64,000 nucleotides of DNA from positions 1-64,000 of the forward strand of contig NZ_JAKNBL010000003.1 in assembly GCF_022410535.1 (NCBI RefSeq). Direction: 5' to 3'. Of this stretch, positions 1 to 8,656 are shown in pieces (position 1 is the first letter of the stretch; each line of letters begins with the position of its first letter). A program made the position numbers and the translations under genes. The stretch is from Pelotomaculum terephthalicicum JT. GTDB lineage: Bacteria > Bacillota > Desulfotomaculia > Desulfotomaculales > Pelotomaculaceae. The notes beneath the pieces are model-generated. The model did not search any database. It was not told where the DNA came from and saw nothing but the letters and a program-made list of their open reading frames with translations.

Positions 1-361
1 GATTCTTATAACATTTTTATTGAGGGTAAAACCTCCATGCGGGAACGAAAGGGTATTGCAGGCAGCTAATGCAAAACAGCCTTACGGCTATTGAGGGCTC
101 TGCCCTCAAACTCCCGAGGTTTATCGCTTAGTTTTCCAAGGAGAGTGGTGTAATGTTGCTTTTAAATAAAAAGAGCGACACCTACCGGCATCACTCTCCC
201 CGCAAACCTCATAAGCCGCTCGGGTCACTCCTCAGTGTTGCCCTATCCTGCTTATGAGTAAAAGCATTATGAGTATACCATGTGGTTATTTGGCTATCAA
301 TGTACAGTTTCTGCGGAGAGACTGTTCAATTAAAACGGTCTAAGTGTTCAACTTCGGCGGT
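1..361. other. Window edge without a recognisable gene; several hairpins
   Basis: I see no convincing open reading frame here. The stretch is rich in short inverted repeats, including GAGGGC-tct-GCCCTC at about 94-108 and a longer near-perfect pair at 140-150 and 189-199. It lies directly downstream of the REP-associated transposase gene, so it may hold part of an element or a structured RNA. I could not match it to a known RNA family by eye. Confidence 0.4.
140..199. repeat. Inverted repeat pair (11 bp arms)
   Basis: GGAGAGTGGTG at 140-150 is mirrored by CATCACTCTCC at 189-199, which is complementary except for one G-T pair. The 38-base interval is AT-rich. In RNA this would form a strong stem, and in DNA it could be an element end or recombination site. 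No T-run follows on either strand, so it is not an ordinary intrinsic terminator. Confidence 0.5.
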
Positions 362-925
362 TTAGGTGTTTTTTCTCAGCGTAATATGCATAAATTCAAT
401 AAACTTCGTTTTAGCTATAGAAATATCATCACTAAAAATACTTAATACATCACTTATTTCGGGTAATAATAAAAGTCCCTTTTCGTAGTTTAAATATAAA
501 TCTATGCTGCTCCATTTATAATTCATTGCTGACTGACATATTCTTGCCTTTACAGGGTTATTGTGTATATATCTGACTGCAGTAATCAGATATTTATCAT
601 CTGCGATATTCTCACTTTTAAATCTATCTTGAAAAACATGCCCTACTCTATTATGTTTATTATTGTAATAGTATGCATAGCTTGTCCCAATCCTTTTAAA
701 AACTATTGATATTGGTTCATCCTTTGTCCTTATTATGAAATGAGCATGGTTATTCATTACACAATAAGCATATAAACTAAAGCCGCTCTTCTTCCTTTTT
801 TCTAAAAGCGTATCAATAATTCTTTGCTTATTTTCCTCCTCAAGAAAGATATCTTTCCTTTCATTGCCCCTTAGCATTACATGGTATACTTCAGATTCGC
901 TCAGGATTCTAGCCTTTCTTGGCAT
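362..925 (-). CDS. REP-associated tyrosine transposase (Y1/HUH family)
   Basis: This is a single-strand DNA endonuclease-like transposase of the Y1_Tnp/RAYT family, which acts on REP-type palindromes rather than on classical IS ends. The protein has about 187 residues, the usual size. It begins with the typical PRKARI...VYHVMLRGNERK segment. It carries the HUH motif in NNHAHF and the RAYT signature RVGHVFQDRFKSE, and a VRYIHNNPVKA segment that probably includes the catalytic tyrosine. I chose the ATG at 925 because GAGGTGG sits just upstream. A longer open frame continues upstream to 1078, but it would translate the tandem repeats and is unlikely to be real. The gene ends close to a hairpin-rich region and starts next to a repeat cluster, the usual RAYT setting. 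Family assignment is secure; whether it is active cannot be told. Confidence 0.9.
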   Translation of the reverse strand: MPRKARILSESEVYHVMLRGNERKDIFLEEENKQRIIDTLLEKRKKSGFSLYAYCVMNNHAHFIIRTKDEPISIVFKRIGTSYAYYYNNKHNRVGHVFQDRFKSENIADDKYLITAVRYIHNNPVKARICQSAMNYKWSSIDLYLNYEKGLLLLPEISDVLSIFSDDISIAKTKFIEFMHITLRKNT

Positions 926-959
926 CAAACCACCTCTATGGAGAATTATAATAAAAAAC

Positions 960-1068
960 GGACTAATGTCCGGACTAATGTCAAAAGAACCGTCCCTTGA
1001 CATCGTCCCTTGACATCGTCCCCTTGACATCGTCCCTTGACATCCCTTGACAATCCCCCTTGACAATC
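960..1068. repeat. Tandem short repeats upstream of the RAYT gene
   Basis: Two adjacent copies of the palindromic 12-mer GGACTAATGTCC begin at 960. They are followed by AAAAGAACCG and about five imperfect copies of a 13-base unit close to TCGTCCCTTGACA, running to about 1068. On the minus strand these read as TGTCAAGGGACGA units ending in GGTTCTTTTGACA. The array sits directly upstream of the transposase gene and abuts the end of the coiled-coil gene. This fits REP-like sequence maintained by the neighbouring RAYT, which is inference from position. Confidence 0.75.
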
Positions 1069-1250
1069 TACTCTTCAACTGAATAACCTGCTTTTGCCAA
1101 TTCTTCTTCCAGGACCTGAATGGCTCCGCTGATACGCTGGAGAACAGTCCTCATATTCGTCTGACGTGACTCCAAGTCGGCAAGCATTTTCTGACCTGAT
1201 TCGAATTCGGCTTTGAGTTCCTTGAGACGCTGCTCTAATTGTTCTCTCAT
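1068..1250 (-). CDS. Small coiled-coil protein at the end of the tail locus
   Basis: This 60-residue protein is almost entirely predicted coiled coil. Leucines, glutamines and charged residues are spaced in heptads from residue 3 to about 52, and there is no membrane segment or signal peptide. The ATG at 1250 follows a GGGGGG purine block. It is the last gene of the minus-strand tail-particle locus, about 120 bases downstream of the fibre gene. It could be a fibre chaperone or an oligomerisation peptide, but nothing in the sequence proves a role. I do not recognise a named family. Confidence 0.6.
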   Translation of the reverse strand: MREQLEQRLKELKAEFESGQKMLADLESRQTNMRTVLQRISGAIQVLEEELAKAGYSVEE

Positions 1251-1369
1251 GAAATCCCCCCCAAAATATTTTCTTTAATAAAACCAGTTCATCTAATTTG
1301 TTCACAACTAAAGTTTCAGACTTGAGTTTCTTTTAAACGTTACCCAAGTTGTGGTCTTATGTTATTTCT

Positions 1370-2959
1370 CTACAAAGCTGTAACTGGTATAACAGCTTTG
1401 TATTTTTTTCCATTGCCATCTTTATAGCCAAACACGACACCACTAGGACCTGCATTCAGAAATATAAGGGATTGGTTCGGGGAATGGTCTAGAGCACCTA
1501 CGTAGGTAGCCCCCTCTATCATGAATGGAGTATCATTGGTAACACTCACATGTAGAGCCCCCTGCGGATACGTCCCAATGCCGACATTGCCGGAAATATA
1601 GAACACAGGAGCTATCACTGACAGTCTTCCGTCGGCGTCATTAATTATTCTTGTATTAAAATCTTGAGTCAGTCCTGAATGATGAAAATCAATATACGGC
1701 GTTCCTTTTCCAGGAGTCGAACGGTCCCCCCCTAGTTCGATGCTTCCACCTTGATCTTCTCTTAAACAGCTGTTGTTTCCCCATCTCAGGTCTCCCCCGG
1801 TAATATGGAATTTAGCTTGTGGGTTTACCACTCCAATGCCGATATTGCCGTTATCATCTATGACCAATCTATTCGCCACGTTATCCTCTATAAATAGATA
1901 TCCGCCTCTACTAAAAATATCATACTTTTTCCCTGCCGTTGACGTATCGTTTAACTCTAAAGCGGCACCCCAGCCTGGTCCGGCACCAGTCAGACGCAGA
2001 GCGGGTTGGTCTTTGGACTCTATATTTATTTCCAACTTACATTCTGGCGTCGTCGTCCCAATGCCGATATTGCCGTGACCATCGATGACCAATCGATCCA
2101 CGGTGTTATCCATATCTGATATTGAAAGCCTGCCGCGGTTTGAGGTAATACAATACCTTTTCCCGCCTGCCGCCAGTCTGTTATCAAGCGATATTCCCGA
2201 ACCCCAAAGATCATCAGATGACAAAATGCATAAAGGTAACTTGTCTGGCGTTGTTGTACCTATGCCGACTTTGCCGTTTTTAATGGTGATTTCTTCTGAC
2301 AATATCACCAAGCCGGTACGACGAAGATCGGTAACGGTAACAGATCCTACTGATGATACTGTTAAAACAGCAAGCTTATAATGTACATGATCTGGTTTCG
2401 CGGAAGGAGTTTGATCCCCTTGCTCCACTCGCACAACCCATTCCCGCTTAATGCGTACACATGTTTCTATGCCGATAGCGTCATTGACAATCCTGTCGTC
2501 TTTCTTATTGCCAACCTCCCTTTCCCACACATCAAGATATACTGTATATTGGCCAGGTCCCATATTTAAAGCAGGCAGTGGATCAACGCCCCGTTTATCA
2601 GCCAGTTTATCATTATTATATAGATCTTGCTTTGTATATTGTGTTTTAACAATATTGATTACTGCCCAACCATTTACGAAACAAACCCCATTATTGATTG
2701 TAAAGTCATTAGCTTTAGGATCTTTGATGCAAAACCCATCATTCCCTTGTGGCACGCCGTCACCGACAAGCCACTTGAGGAAAGCCCGCTGTTCATACTT
2801 CCTGATGTCCTCCAGTTCATTCCAATCGGCATCAACCAGCGGCACGCCCTGCTGAAGCCTGACGCCAACATAATGCATTGGGTTCTTGACCGCTTCTCCG
2901 GTGATCTGTTGGTATATAGTGTTGGTCAGTTTAAACGTATCTCTCGAGAAATTGCCCAT
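1370..2959 (-). CDS. DUF6519-type tail fibre protein with GNIGIGT repeats
   Basis: This is a likely tail fibre or host-contact protein of the contractile particle. The first ~230 residues match the DUF6519-type N-terminus seen in eCIS-like loci, with the opening MGNFSRDTF and the motif QQGVPLVDADWNEL. This part probably docks to the baseplate. Residues ~225-480 contain repeated units with the core GNIGIGTxxP, at least four times (VGIGTTTP, IGIGTTTP, IGIGVVNP, VGIGTYP), each followed by a beta-rich stretch naming a ligand-like surface. This is typical of trimeric phage fibre shafts. No C-terminal intramolecular chaperone (peptidase S74) motif is visible. The ATG at 2959 has GGAGG six bases upstream. 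Fibre role is inference from architecture and position. Confidence 0.75.
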   Translation of the reverse strand: MGNFSRDTFKLTNTIYQQITGEAVKNPMHYVGVRLQQGVPLVDADWNELEDIRKYEQRAFLKWLVGDGVPQGNDGFCIKDPKANDFTINNGVCFVNGWAVINIVKTQYTKQDLYNNDKLADKRGVDPLPALNMGPGQYTVYLDVWEREVGNKKDDRIVNDAIGIETCVRIKREWVVRVEQGDQTPSAKPDHVHYKLAVLTVSSVGSVTVTDLRRTGLVILSEEITIKNGKVGIGTTTPDKLPLCILSSDDLWGSGISLDNRLAAGGKRYCITSNRGRLSISDMDNTVDRLVIDGHGNIGIGTTTPECKLEINIESKDQPALRLTGAGPGWGAALELNDTSTAGKKYDIFSRGGYLFIEDNVANRLVIDDNGNIGIGVVNPQAKFHITGGDLRWGNNSCLREDQGGSIELGGDRSTPGKGTPYIDFHHSGLTQDFNTRIINDADGRLSVIAPVFYISGNVGIGTYPQGALHVSVTNDTPFMIEGATYVGALDHSPNQSLIFLNAGPSGVVFGYKDGNGKKYKAVIPVTAL

Positions 2960-3030
2960 ATTCTTCCTCCTCGCCTACTGTGCATTTAAGTTTCCACCCA
3001 TTTAGTAAACACAGAGCCTTATCCGCGTAG

Positions 3031-3545
3031 CTAGAAAAACAGCCGCACCACCCTGATCAATGTTTCCGAGGCAGCCTTCTGTATCAACGGATGCCGCACA
3101 CAATTGATCATGCGCAGATCCTTGCTAAAAAGCCCAAATTCGCGCAAATCACTTGTCTTGTCTTTTTCCGGAAAATCCTGCCCCAGGACAGCCCGCACCT
3201 CCAGCTTCCGTGTGGGCAGGTTGGTTTTATTGTTTTCGTCATCCAGATAGGAGATATCTTTTACCGGGTTAATCTTAACTTTATTTTGATACGGGTTCTC
3301 AAGATTAGTTAATGAAGTTGTTGGCTGCTCCGGGCTGCTGCCCCATACCTCTAAAATCCCTTACCCACCATCATCCAGTTGATCCCACCTATATTCTGCT
3401 CCCCTTTCATAAAGGCAGCCAGCAGGATGCGGCCATTGTCGACAATGGTATTGGATATCCATCCGCTGTCAAAAACCAACTTGTTTTCCACGTTGAACAG
3501 GGTGTCGCGATACATACCGCGCAGTGTTCCTCCAATGTTTTCCAT
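3031..3545 (-). pseudogene. Small tail protein gene split by a one-base frameshift
   Basis: The ATG at 3545 (GGAGG seven bases upstream) opens a frame beginning MENIGGTLRGMYRD that stops at 3351 after 64 residues. The next frame continues without a break from about 3357 to a stop at 3031. It encodes EVWGSSPEQPTT, then TRKLEVRAVLGQDF and DLREFGLFSKDL, ending HPLIQKAASETLIRVVRLFF. The two halves read as one ~171-residue tail-associated protein. Adding a single T to the TTTT run at about 3354-3357 restores the frame as GKGFLEVWG. The N-terminal half has the INWMMVGKG pattern seen in small phage tail proteins next to fibre genes. I judge it either a true frameshift mutation or a homopolymer sequencing error. 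No good slippery heptamer supports programmed frameshifting. Confidence 0.7.
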
Positions 3546-3548
3546 GTC

Positions 3549-5924
3549 TTAACCTCCACTTTTTAAGCCCGCTCGCCAGGTCCGGTATCGTGTGATAATC
3601 GGGTCAACTTTAAAATCCACTGTTCTGTGCTCACGACTGGACTCACTCCAGACACACATCCAGATCCAGTCCGGCAAGGTATCTGCATAATCTTCACCCG
3701 GCCCGTCATATTGCTCAACGCGCTCCAATATATCGACATATTGCTCTCCGATGAATGCCTGCGGCTCATCGCCGGGGAAATCATAAGTATAAACTTTCTC
3801 GAGAACAACCGGTGGTTCTATGACAAACAGGATTCGCGTCTGCAGCGGGAGAAATCTCTGGATCAAGCCCCTGACCAGCTCCTGGCCCTGGGCAATCAGC
3901 TCCGCGTCCAGTATATCCGGGGTCAGATACACGCCCACCGTATCCCGCGCGCACCATGCGCCGTTATTGATGCCCGTCCGGCCGGCATCGTGCACCCGTA
4001 TGTCATAAGTGTAGTGCACCCGATTTTTGAATGCTTCCTTCTGTAAGTGGACATGTTCCAGCATGTCTGCGTTGCGCGTGTCAACGGTACACGACTGAAG
4101 AGGATATTCGCTGCCTTGAGCTTGTCCGCTAATACGAAAATAACCCCGGCGCTGGGAACGCCAGAAAACACGGACCCTCCCGTTCGAGTCCACCAGGGCC
4201 GCCGGCTCCTTGTCCGCCGCGGGATGGTCAGCGACCTGGACGCTTTTTGCCCATTTCGTCCCATTAAAAGTTTTGCTCCTGATTTGCCAGTGGCCTTTAG
4301 CGTCCCGGGTATGCCAGAACAGCCATATGCTGTCCCCCCGGACAACCGCGGCAGGTGATTCATCGCATGGCCCGTTTGTGCCGGCATCTTCCTTTTCAGT
4401 CCATGCACGGCCGTCGAAAGTCCGGCAACGCAAGCGGCAGGAAACTCCTTCTTCGCTATGGTAATCTTCACAGTAAAAGAGCCAGAGAGTATTATTCTTG
4501 TCGACAACGGCGGCGGGAACCCGATGGCGAAAGCCGGCAGTAGTAATTCTCTTGGGCGGTCCCCATTGGCCGTTTTTATGGACCCTGGCCCAGATGTCGG
4601 TCGGACCGCGACGGTTCGACTGCCAGAATACCCAGACCTGGTCACCTAATGTCACCGCGGCCGGATTAGCATCATCCGCGGGATGCAATGACAGGTTCTG
4701 AGCGGGATATGTAGAAGCCTTGTCGGATAATTCCTTACCAAGGGAACCGGGTGACAGGTTCGCCGCACACCAGACCTCGCGTTTCCCCGCTTGGCCGGAT
4801 TCACAAAACAGCCACAGATCCTTGCCGGCTAAGATAACCGACGGTGCTCCGGCGTTTAGCAGGAGGCTGCCGGCATCGTCCGGCGCGCATAGTTCTATCC
4901 GGCACGGAGCGGCGCCGGGGACATCAAGGCTTTGACACCAAATGCCGCGCCCGCCGCTTCGCCTGGAATGCCAGAACAGCCAAGTATTGCTGCCGGCGTC
5001 CCTTACACAGCAGGGGCGTCCGTCATAATTTTCGGCCGCAGTGCGCCGCACGGGCGTTAACCATGCTGTGCCCGCACTGTTGCGCGAGACTTCCCAGATA
5101 TCCCACAGATGAATTGTTTCAGGCGCATTGCTTAGGCAGACATTGTGAACGAATTCCTTGATGCGGCAATCCCACCCGGTCACGCGATTTACCAGCGCCT
5201 GGATATTGGGGAGGGTGCCGACTGTCCGGTACAACTCCGGAGCGAACAGGATCTCCATGCGCTGCGCGATCTCGTCCTGGGTCAGGTCCAAATCCCAGCC
5301 GATCCACTGGGCCAGGTGAGGCAGCAGATCGGCACGTGTCTGCAGCACTTCGTGCAAACCACACAAGCCCTCGGCCCGGCTCCGCAAATAGTCCAGCGCC
5401 GCGCCGAAAACCGCGAGAAACTTGCGCAGTGCTCCCTGCTCCCTGTCGGCAGGCAACGGCTCATCAAACGCGCGGTGCACCCCGGGCAGGAGCCGGTAAA
5501 GCTGCTCGGCCAAGCCATAGCACCCGCTTGCCGTCGCGGATGCGCGGGCAACCGGTTTGACAGACGGCTCCTCACCAACAAAAAGGGTGTAGTAATAAAT
5601 CTCTTCGGCGAGCCCCCTGTCCGCTACCGAGAAAGAGTATGCAAGGTCGCCGCTGCCGGGGTCTTCCACCTCGGCAAGAATCCCGCTGCTCCCGGGCGCC
5701 ATGCCCGCGTCAAGCTGATACGTTCGTGGGACTCGATGCGGATCGGTATCAACGGGAACACCCATGTCAAGCACACATACGCCGTCGTTTGGACTGGCAG
5801 GATATCTCCGCTCGCGCCGCAGCAGCCTGAACCGTGTGGACTCCTGCCCGGATGTCCGCCAGTTCCAGTCCAGATCTATCCGCTGTCCGCCCAGGTTTGC
5901 CCTGGCTTGAAGTTCAACGTCCAC
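3549..5924 (-). CDS. Tail_P2_I-type baseplate protein with inserted beta-propeller
   Basis: This 791-residue protein is unusually large for its family. Residues ~135-260 match the phage tail protein I/TIGR02242 domain (YRLLPGVHRAFD, LPHLAQWIGWDLD, YRTVGTLPNIQALVNRVTGWD), which forms the baseplate wedge. Residues ~295-630 then hold six copies of a blade motif, approximately WLFWxSRRxGxxxIW (WLFWHSRR, WLFCESGQ, WVFWQSNRRG, WLFYCED, WLFWHTRD, VFWRSQRRG). This is a sialidase-like six-bladed propeller. The C-terminus returns to baseplate-like sequence. The start is a GTG at 5924 with GGAGG five bases upstream, overlapping the stop of baseplate J. The propeller probably binds a carbohydrate or another surface ligand, which is inference. 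Confidence 0.8.
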   Translation of the reverse strand: MDVELQARANLGGQRIDLDWNWRTSGQESTRFRLLRRERRYPASPNDGVCVLDMGVPVDTDPHRVPRTYQLDAGMAPGSSGILAEVEDPGSGDLAYSFSVADRGLAEEIYYYTLFVGEEPSVKPVARASATASGCYGLAEQLYRLLPGVHRAFDEPLPADREQGALRKFLAVFGAALDYLRSRAEGLCGLHEVLQTRADLLPHLAQWIGWDLDLTQDEIAQRMEILFAPELYRTVGTLPNIQALVNRVTGWDCRIKEFVHNVCLSNAPETIHLWDIWEVSRNSAGTAWLTPVRRTAAENYDGRPCCVRDAGSNTWLFWHSRRSGGRGIWCQSLDVPGAAPCRIELCAPDDAGSLLLNAGAPSVILAGKDLWLFCESGQAGKREVWCAANLSPGSLGKELSDKASTYPAQNLSLHPADDANPAAVTLGDQVWVFWQSNRRGPTDIWARVHKNGQWGPPKRITTAGFRHRVPAAVVDKNNTLWLFYCEDYHSEEGVSCRLRCRTFDGRAWTEKEDAGTNGPCDESPAAVVRGDSIWLFWHTRDAKGHWQIRSKTFNGTKWAKSVQVADHPAADKEPAALVDSNGRVRVFWRSQRRGYFRISGQAQGSEYPLQSCTVDTRNADMLEHVHLQKEAFKNRVHYTYDIRVHDAGRTGINNGAWCARDTVGVYLTPDILDAELIAQGQELVRGLIQRFLPLQTRILFVIEPPVVLEKVYTYDFPGDEPQAFIGEQYVDILERVEQYDGPGEDYADTLPDWIWMCVWSESSREHRTVDFKVDPIITRYRTWRAGLKSGG

Positions 5925-7468
5925 TCCGGCCTCCCGTTACACTTGTGAAATAAATTTGGGACACAAGTGGTATCTCGTTCCAATCAAAGCGCAGCACACC
6001 CCAGACAGGCTTTGGATCCAATCCCTCCGGGGGAGGTGAGACCCGTTCGAATCTGGAGATGGTAACGCCTTCGACACCATCAATCGCTTCAATAACTTCG
6101 TAAACCTTGCTGACGTATAAACCTGGGCAAAATCCACATTTTCAAACGCAAGCAAGCTTTTCACGGCATCTTCGACCCTTTCCCGGACGAACTCTCTCAA
6201 ATATTGGGACTTTACAAACAAATCTCCTTCAATCAATACTCCCACGTATACCGGTTCTTCAATTTCAAGAATGGTGGTAAGCATTCTTTTGTCTTCAAAG
6301 TAGAGCCGCAAATCTTCTTTGAGGGTATCGCTCGGCCTGCCTCCCCCAGCCGGAGCGACATACAACTCCACAGTATTCCAGTTGGCTGCCCGCGCCCTCA
6401 CCTTGGCCACTCCAAAATCCCTGGCATACGCCTCATAGTCCTCCGCGGTCACCGCCCGGCTGCGGGCGCGAAACAGTTGAGGCCCCCGCAGAACTGCCTG
6501 GGCGCAATCCTCATGCTCAAGCCCGCCGGACGCGGCATCGGGGTTGAAGACCAACTGGAGGTGGGAACCAGGGTCTCCTATATTACTTACCTTGAAAATG
6601 GAATTTTTCGGAACGTTCCCCTTGACCCCGCCGCCGACCCGGTAGGTGGCAGTAATATTGTTTGTCCCTTTACGCGGAATACTGCCAAATTTGCCGTCGC
6701 CGAACTCTATCCAAGCCACATCCGACTCGTCGCGGCGCACAACGTAATGCTTGCCGGCGGAGTCGCTGTAAAAGAGCGTTTCCCGGCCTCCCACTTTTCC
6801 CCGTCCACATAAACTTCCAATGAATCGACCATAAGGGGCGTTCTCGCAAGTCTGAAACGTTGACCGGCACTATAGTCAGAGGAACCCACGATTTCTCTTT
6901 CTCCCATTTCTATGACGGCATCCGTCTGAATCACCGGCAAACTGTCGTAAAAGCGGTACGTTTTGCCGTCGGTATGCTGCTTTTGGGGGAGCGATGCGAG
7001 GTCTATGGTCAAGGGTTGCCGCACATACCGGAAACTGACCGACTCACCTCCGGCGGCACCGGTTATAGTCTTGAACTCAGCTTTGGTATCAATAGTAACC
7101 GTTCCGGTGTCCGGTTTAATATCTGGTTTGAAAAGCAGAGTCAAATCAACAGAGGCTGCTTGCGGAGGGCGCAGCTCGCACCCGATCAGACGCAGCAGGT
7201 TGATCACGCTGCGCCTTTCCACGGCGGTATCCAGAAAGCTCTCGTTGGCAATCCGGTCCTGGTAGTAGAGGATTAAATCGCCCATGTAGGCAAACAGATC
7301 CAGCAGCACGACGCCCGGATCGTTGGCCGAGTGATCCGTCCAGCCCGGCAGCTTTTGCGCGGCCAGTGCCAGCAGCGCTTCGCGCAGTGAATCAAAATCC
7401 TTGTCCGTATAATTAATATTAGGACGGTTAGTTGTGTCGTTTCCGTTCTGCCCGTTAAGTTTATTCAT
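5914..7468 (-). pseudogene. Baseplate J-like protein gene, two frameshifts
   Basis: This is a baseplate wedge protein of the gpJ/Afp11 type. The ATG at 7468 opens MNKLNGQNGND, followed by the family signature YTDKDFDSLREALL and DHSANDPGVVLLDLFAYMGD. After VDGEKWE, near 6790, the reading frame shifts. The next frame continues ETLFYSDSAGKHYVVRRDE through SRAVTAEDYEAYARDFGV, typical of the J C-domain. Near 6120 it shifts again, and the third frame reads VSKVYEVIEAIDGVEGV to a stop at 5914-5916. Each break is repaired by adding one base. The reconstructed protein is about 518 residues, normal for the family. The stop overlaps the GTG of the next gene. The cause may be real decay or sequencing error. 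Confidence 0.8.
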
Positions 7469-7470
7469 GC

Positions 7471-7848
7471 TCAGATACCTCCCAGCCCGATGGGCACCGA
7501 TAGACTCTGCAGCTGTTGTGTATGGCCGATCACATAAAGGATTTCTATGGAGAACATTCCATCCTTCTGCGTGACCGTCACACCCTGTACCTGCACCCTC
7601 GGCTCCCACTGTCCAATTGATTTGGCAATCTGGTGCTGCACTATCGCCCGTAGCGCGTCGTTGTTGGGGTCATGGACAAGCTGGCGCAGGCCGCCGCCGT
7701 AGTCGCGGCGCATCACCCGCTCGCCAATGCCGGTCAACAGGATGTGCTTGATATTTTCCTTCAGTTTTTCCGGCCCGCTGGTCTGGGCCACCCGGCCCGA
7801 CGAGTCGATGCGGAAAGGAAAAGAAAAGCCGCAAATATCTTCGCTCAT
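7471..7848 (-). CDS. gp25/GPW-like baseplate wedge protein
   Basis: This 125-residue protein matches the T4 gp25/P2 gpW/Afp9 family, a small baseplate subunit that helps nucleate the sheath around the baseplate. Visible hallmarks are the KLKENIKHILLTGIGERVMRRDYG segment (residues ~28-51), with the conserved GERVMRRDYGGGL, and QHQIAKSIGQWEPRVQV. It is complete and of normal length. The gene ends two bases before the start of baseplate J, and the pair gp25-J is the standard order in contractile tail clusters. It lies 14 bases downstream of the unknown 257-residue gene, so cotranscription is likely. Confidence 0.88.
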   Translation of the reverse strand: MSEDICGFSFPFRIDSSGRVAQTSGPEKLKENIKHILLTGIGERVMRRDYGGGLRQLVHDPNNDALRAIVQHQIAKSIGQWEPRVQVQGVTVTQKDGMFSIEILYVIGHTQQLQSLSVPIGLGGI

Positions 7849-7862
7849 TTATCATGCCCCCG

Positions 7863-8633
7863 TTAGATAACCGAACAATTGGTGATCGTGGCCTGATGCC
7901 CTCCAAGTTTATTCTCCCGATCCTCAACGTGCAGGATCATCTGGTAATCGCCATTCAGGTTGTCAGGCAAAGGCCCGGTATAACGTATGACCATCAACTT
8001 CGAGTTCTGGTCTAAAACATATTCTTCGAAAATATACTCATTCTTGGCTGGGATGAAATTGACGGTCTGCCGCCCATCAGATAAACCTATTGGAACGAAC
8101 TCCCAGCGATATTTTAAGCGGTCGACTTTGTCGTATTCCGCATTCATTTCAAACTGAACCGGGTCTGTGCCCGGTTTGACCCTACCCCAGATAAGTGGAG
8201 CCTCCGCTATCAAGGTCTCATTATTCTTATGAAGGATTGAGTTCTCAACCGGCGCTATTATCTTGGCTTTGAAAACATGAATCACACATCTGGCATCCCC
8301 TGCGAAGCCGCCGGTGACACCTCCATGCCGCATTGCTTCCATTTCCGCCGCTGTTTGACCCGGGCGGTCGCTAACAGCAAACGTTATTATATGGGAACCT
8401 ACTCCGAGTAACGCTGAAAACGGGGTCCCGGGGTCCGTTAAGGCTGTTTCGTTGATTGCGTAGTGGTCTAATCTCGCTTCAATATTAATGCTGGAATACC
8501 ACCGGTAATACAGGATCACGTTCTCCAATTCCTTGGGAGTCTCAATCACAGCCCCTCGCAAGGTAACCGCCGGAGAACCGAAGTAACCTGTGTCACTGGC
8601 GGGTTCAAGTATATTTAAAGAAATTGCCGGCAT
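7863..8633 (-). CDS. Uncharacterised beta-rich protein of the tail locus
   Basis: The ATG at 8633 has GGAGG four bases upstream and gives a 256-residue protein starting MPAISLNILEPASDTGYF. An upstream extension in the same frame has no ribosome-binding site. Composition is beta-rich. An N-terminal half contains PAVTLRGAVIETP and VGSHIITFAVSDRPG, and a C-terminal half contains GRVKPGTDPVQFE and LNGDYQMILHVEDRENKLGG. Both read like Ig-like or fibronectin-like sandwiches. It has no signal peptide and lies between the PAAR-like tip gene and gp25. I do not recognise the family. Its place suggests a spike or baseplate decoration, or a cargo adaptor, but that is inference. Confidence 0.7.
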   Translation of the reverse strand: MPAISLNILEPASDTGYFGSPAVTLRGAVIETPKELENVILYYRWYSSINIEARLDHYAINETALTDPGTPFSALLGVGSHIITFAVSDRPGQTAAEMEAMRHGGVTGGFAGDARCVIHVFKAKIIAPVENSILHKNNETLIAEAPLIWGRVKPGTDPVQFEMNAEYDKVDRLKYRWEFVPIGLSDGRQTVNFIPAKNEYIFEEYVLDQNSKLMVIRYTGPLPDNLNGDYQMILHVEDRENKLGGHQATITNCSVI

Positions 8634-8656
8634 ATCTCCTCCATATAATGGTTCTT

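Noticed and set aside
3345-3370. Programmed -1 frameshift in the small tail gene
   Set aside because: The sequence before the stop is GGA TTT TAG with no X XXY YYZ heptamer; a missing T in the T-run is simpler.
5145-5948. 267-codon plus-strand frame opposite the propeller-bearing baseplate gene
   Set aside because: No domain and no ribosome-binding site; explained by the opposite gene.
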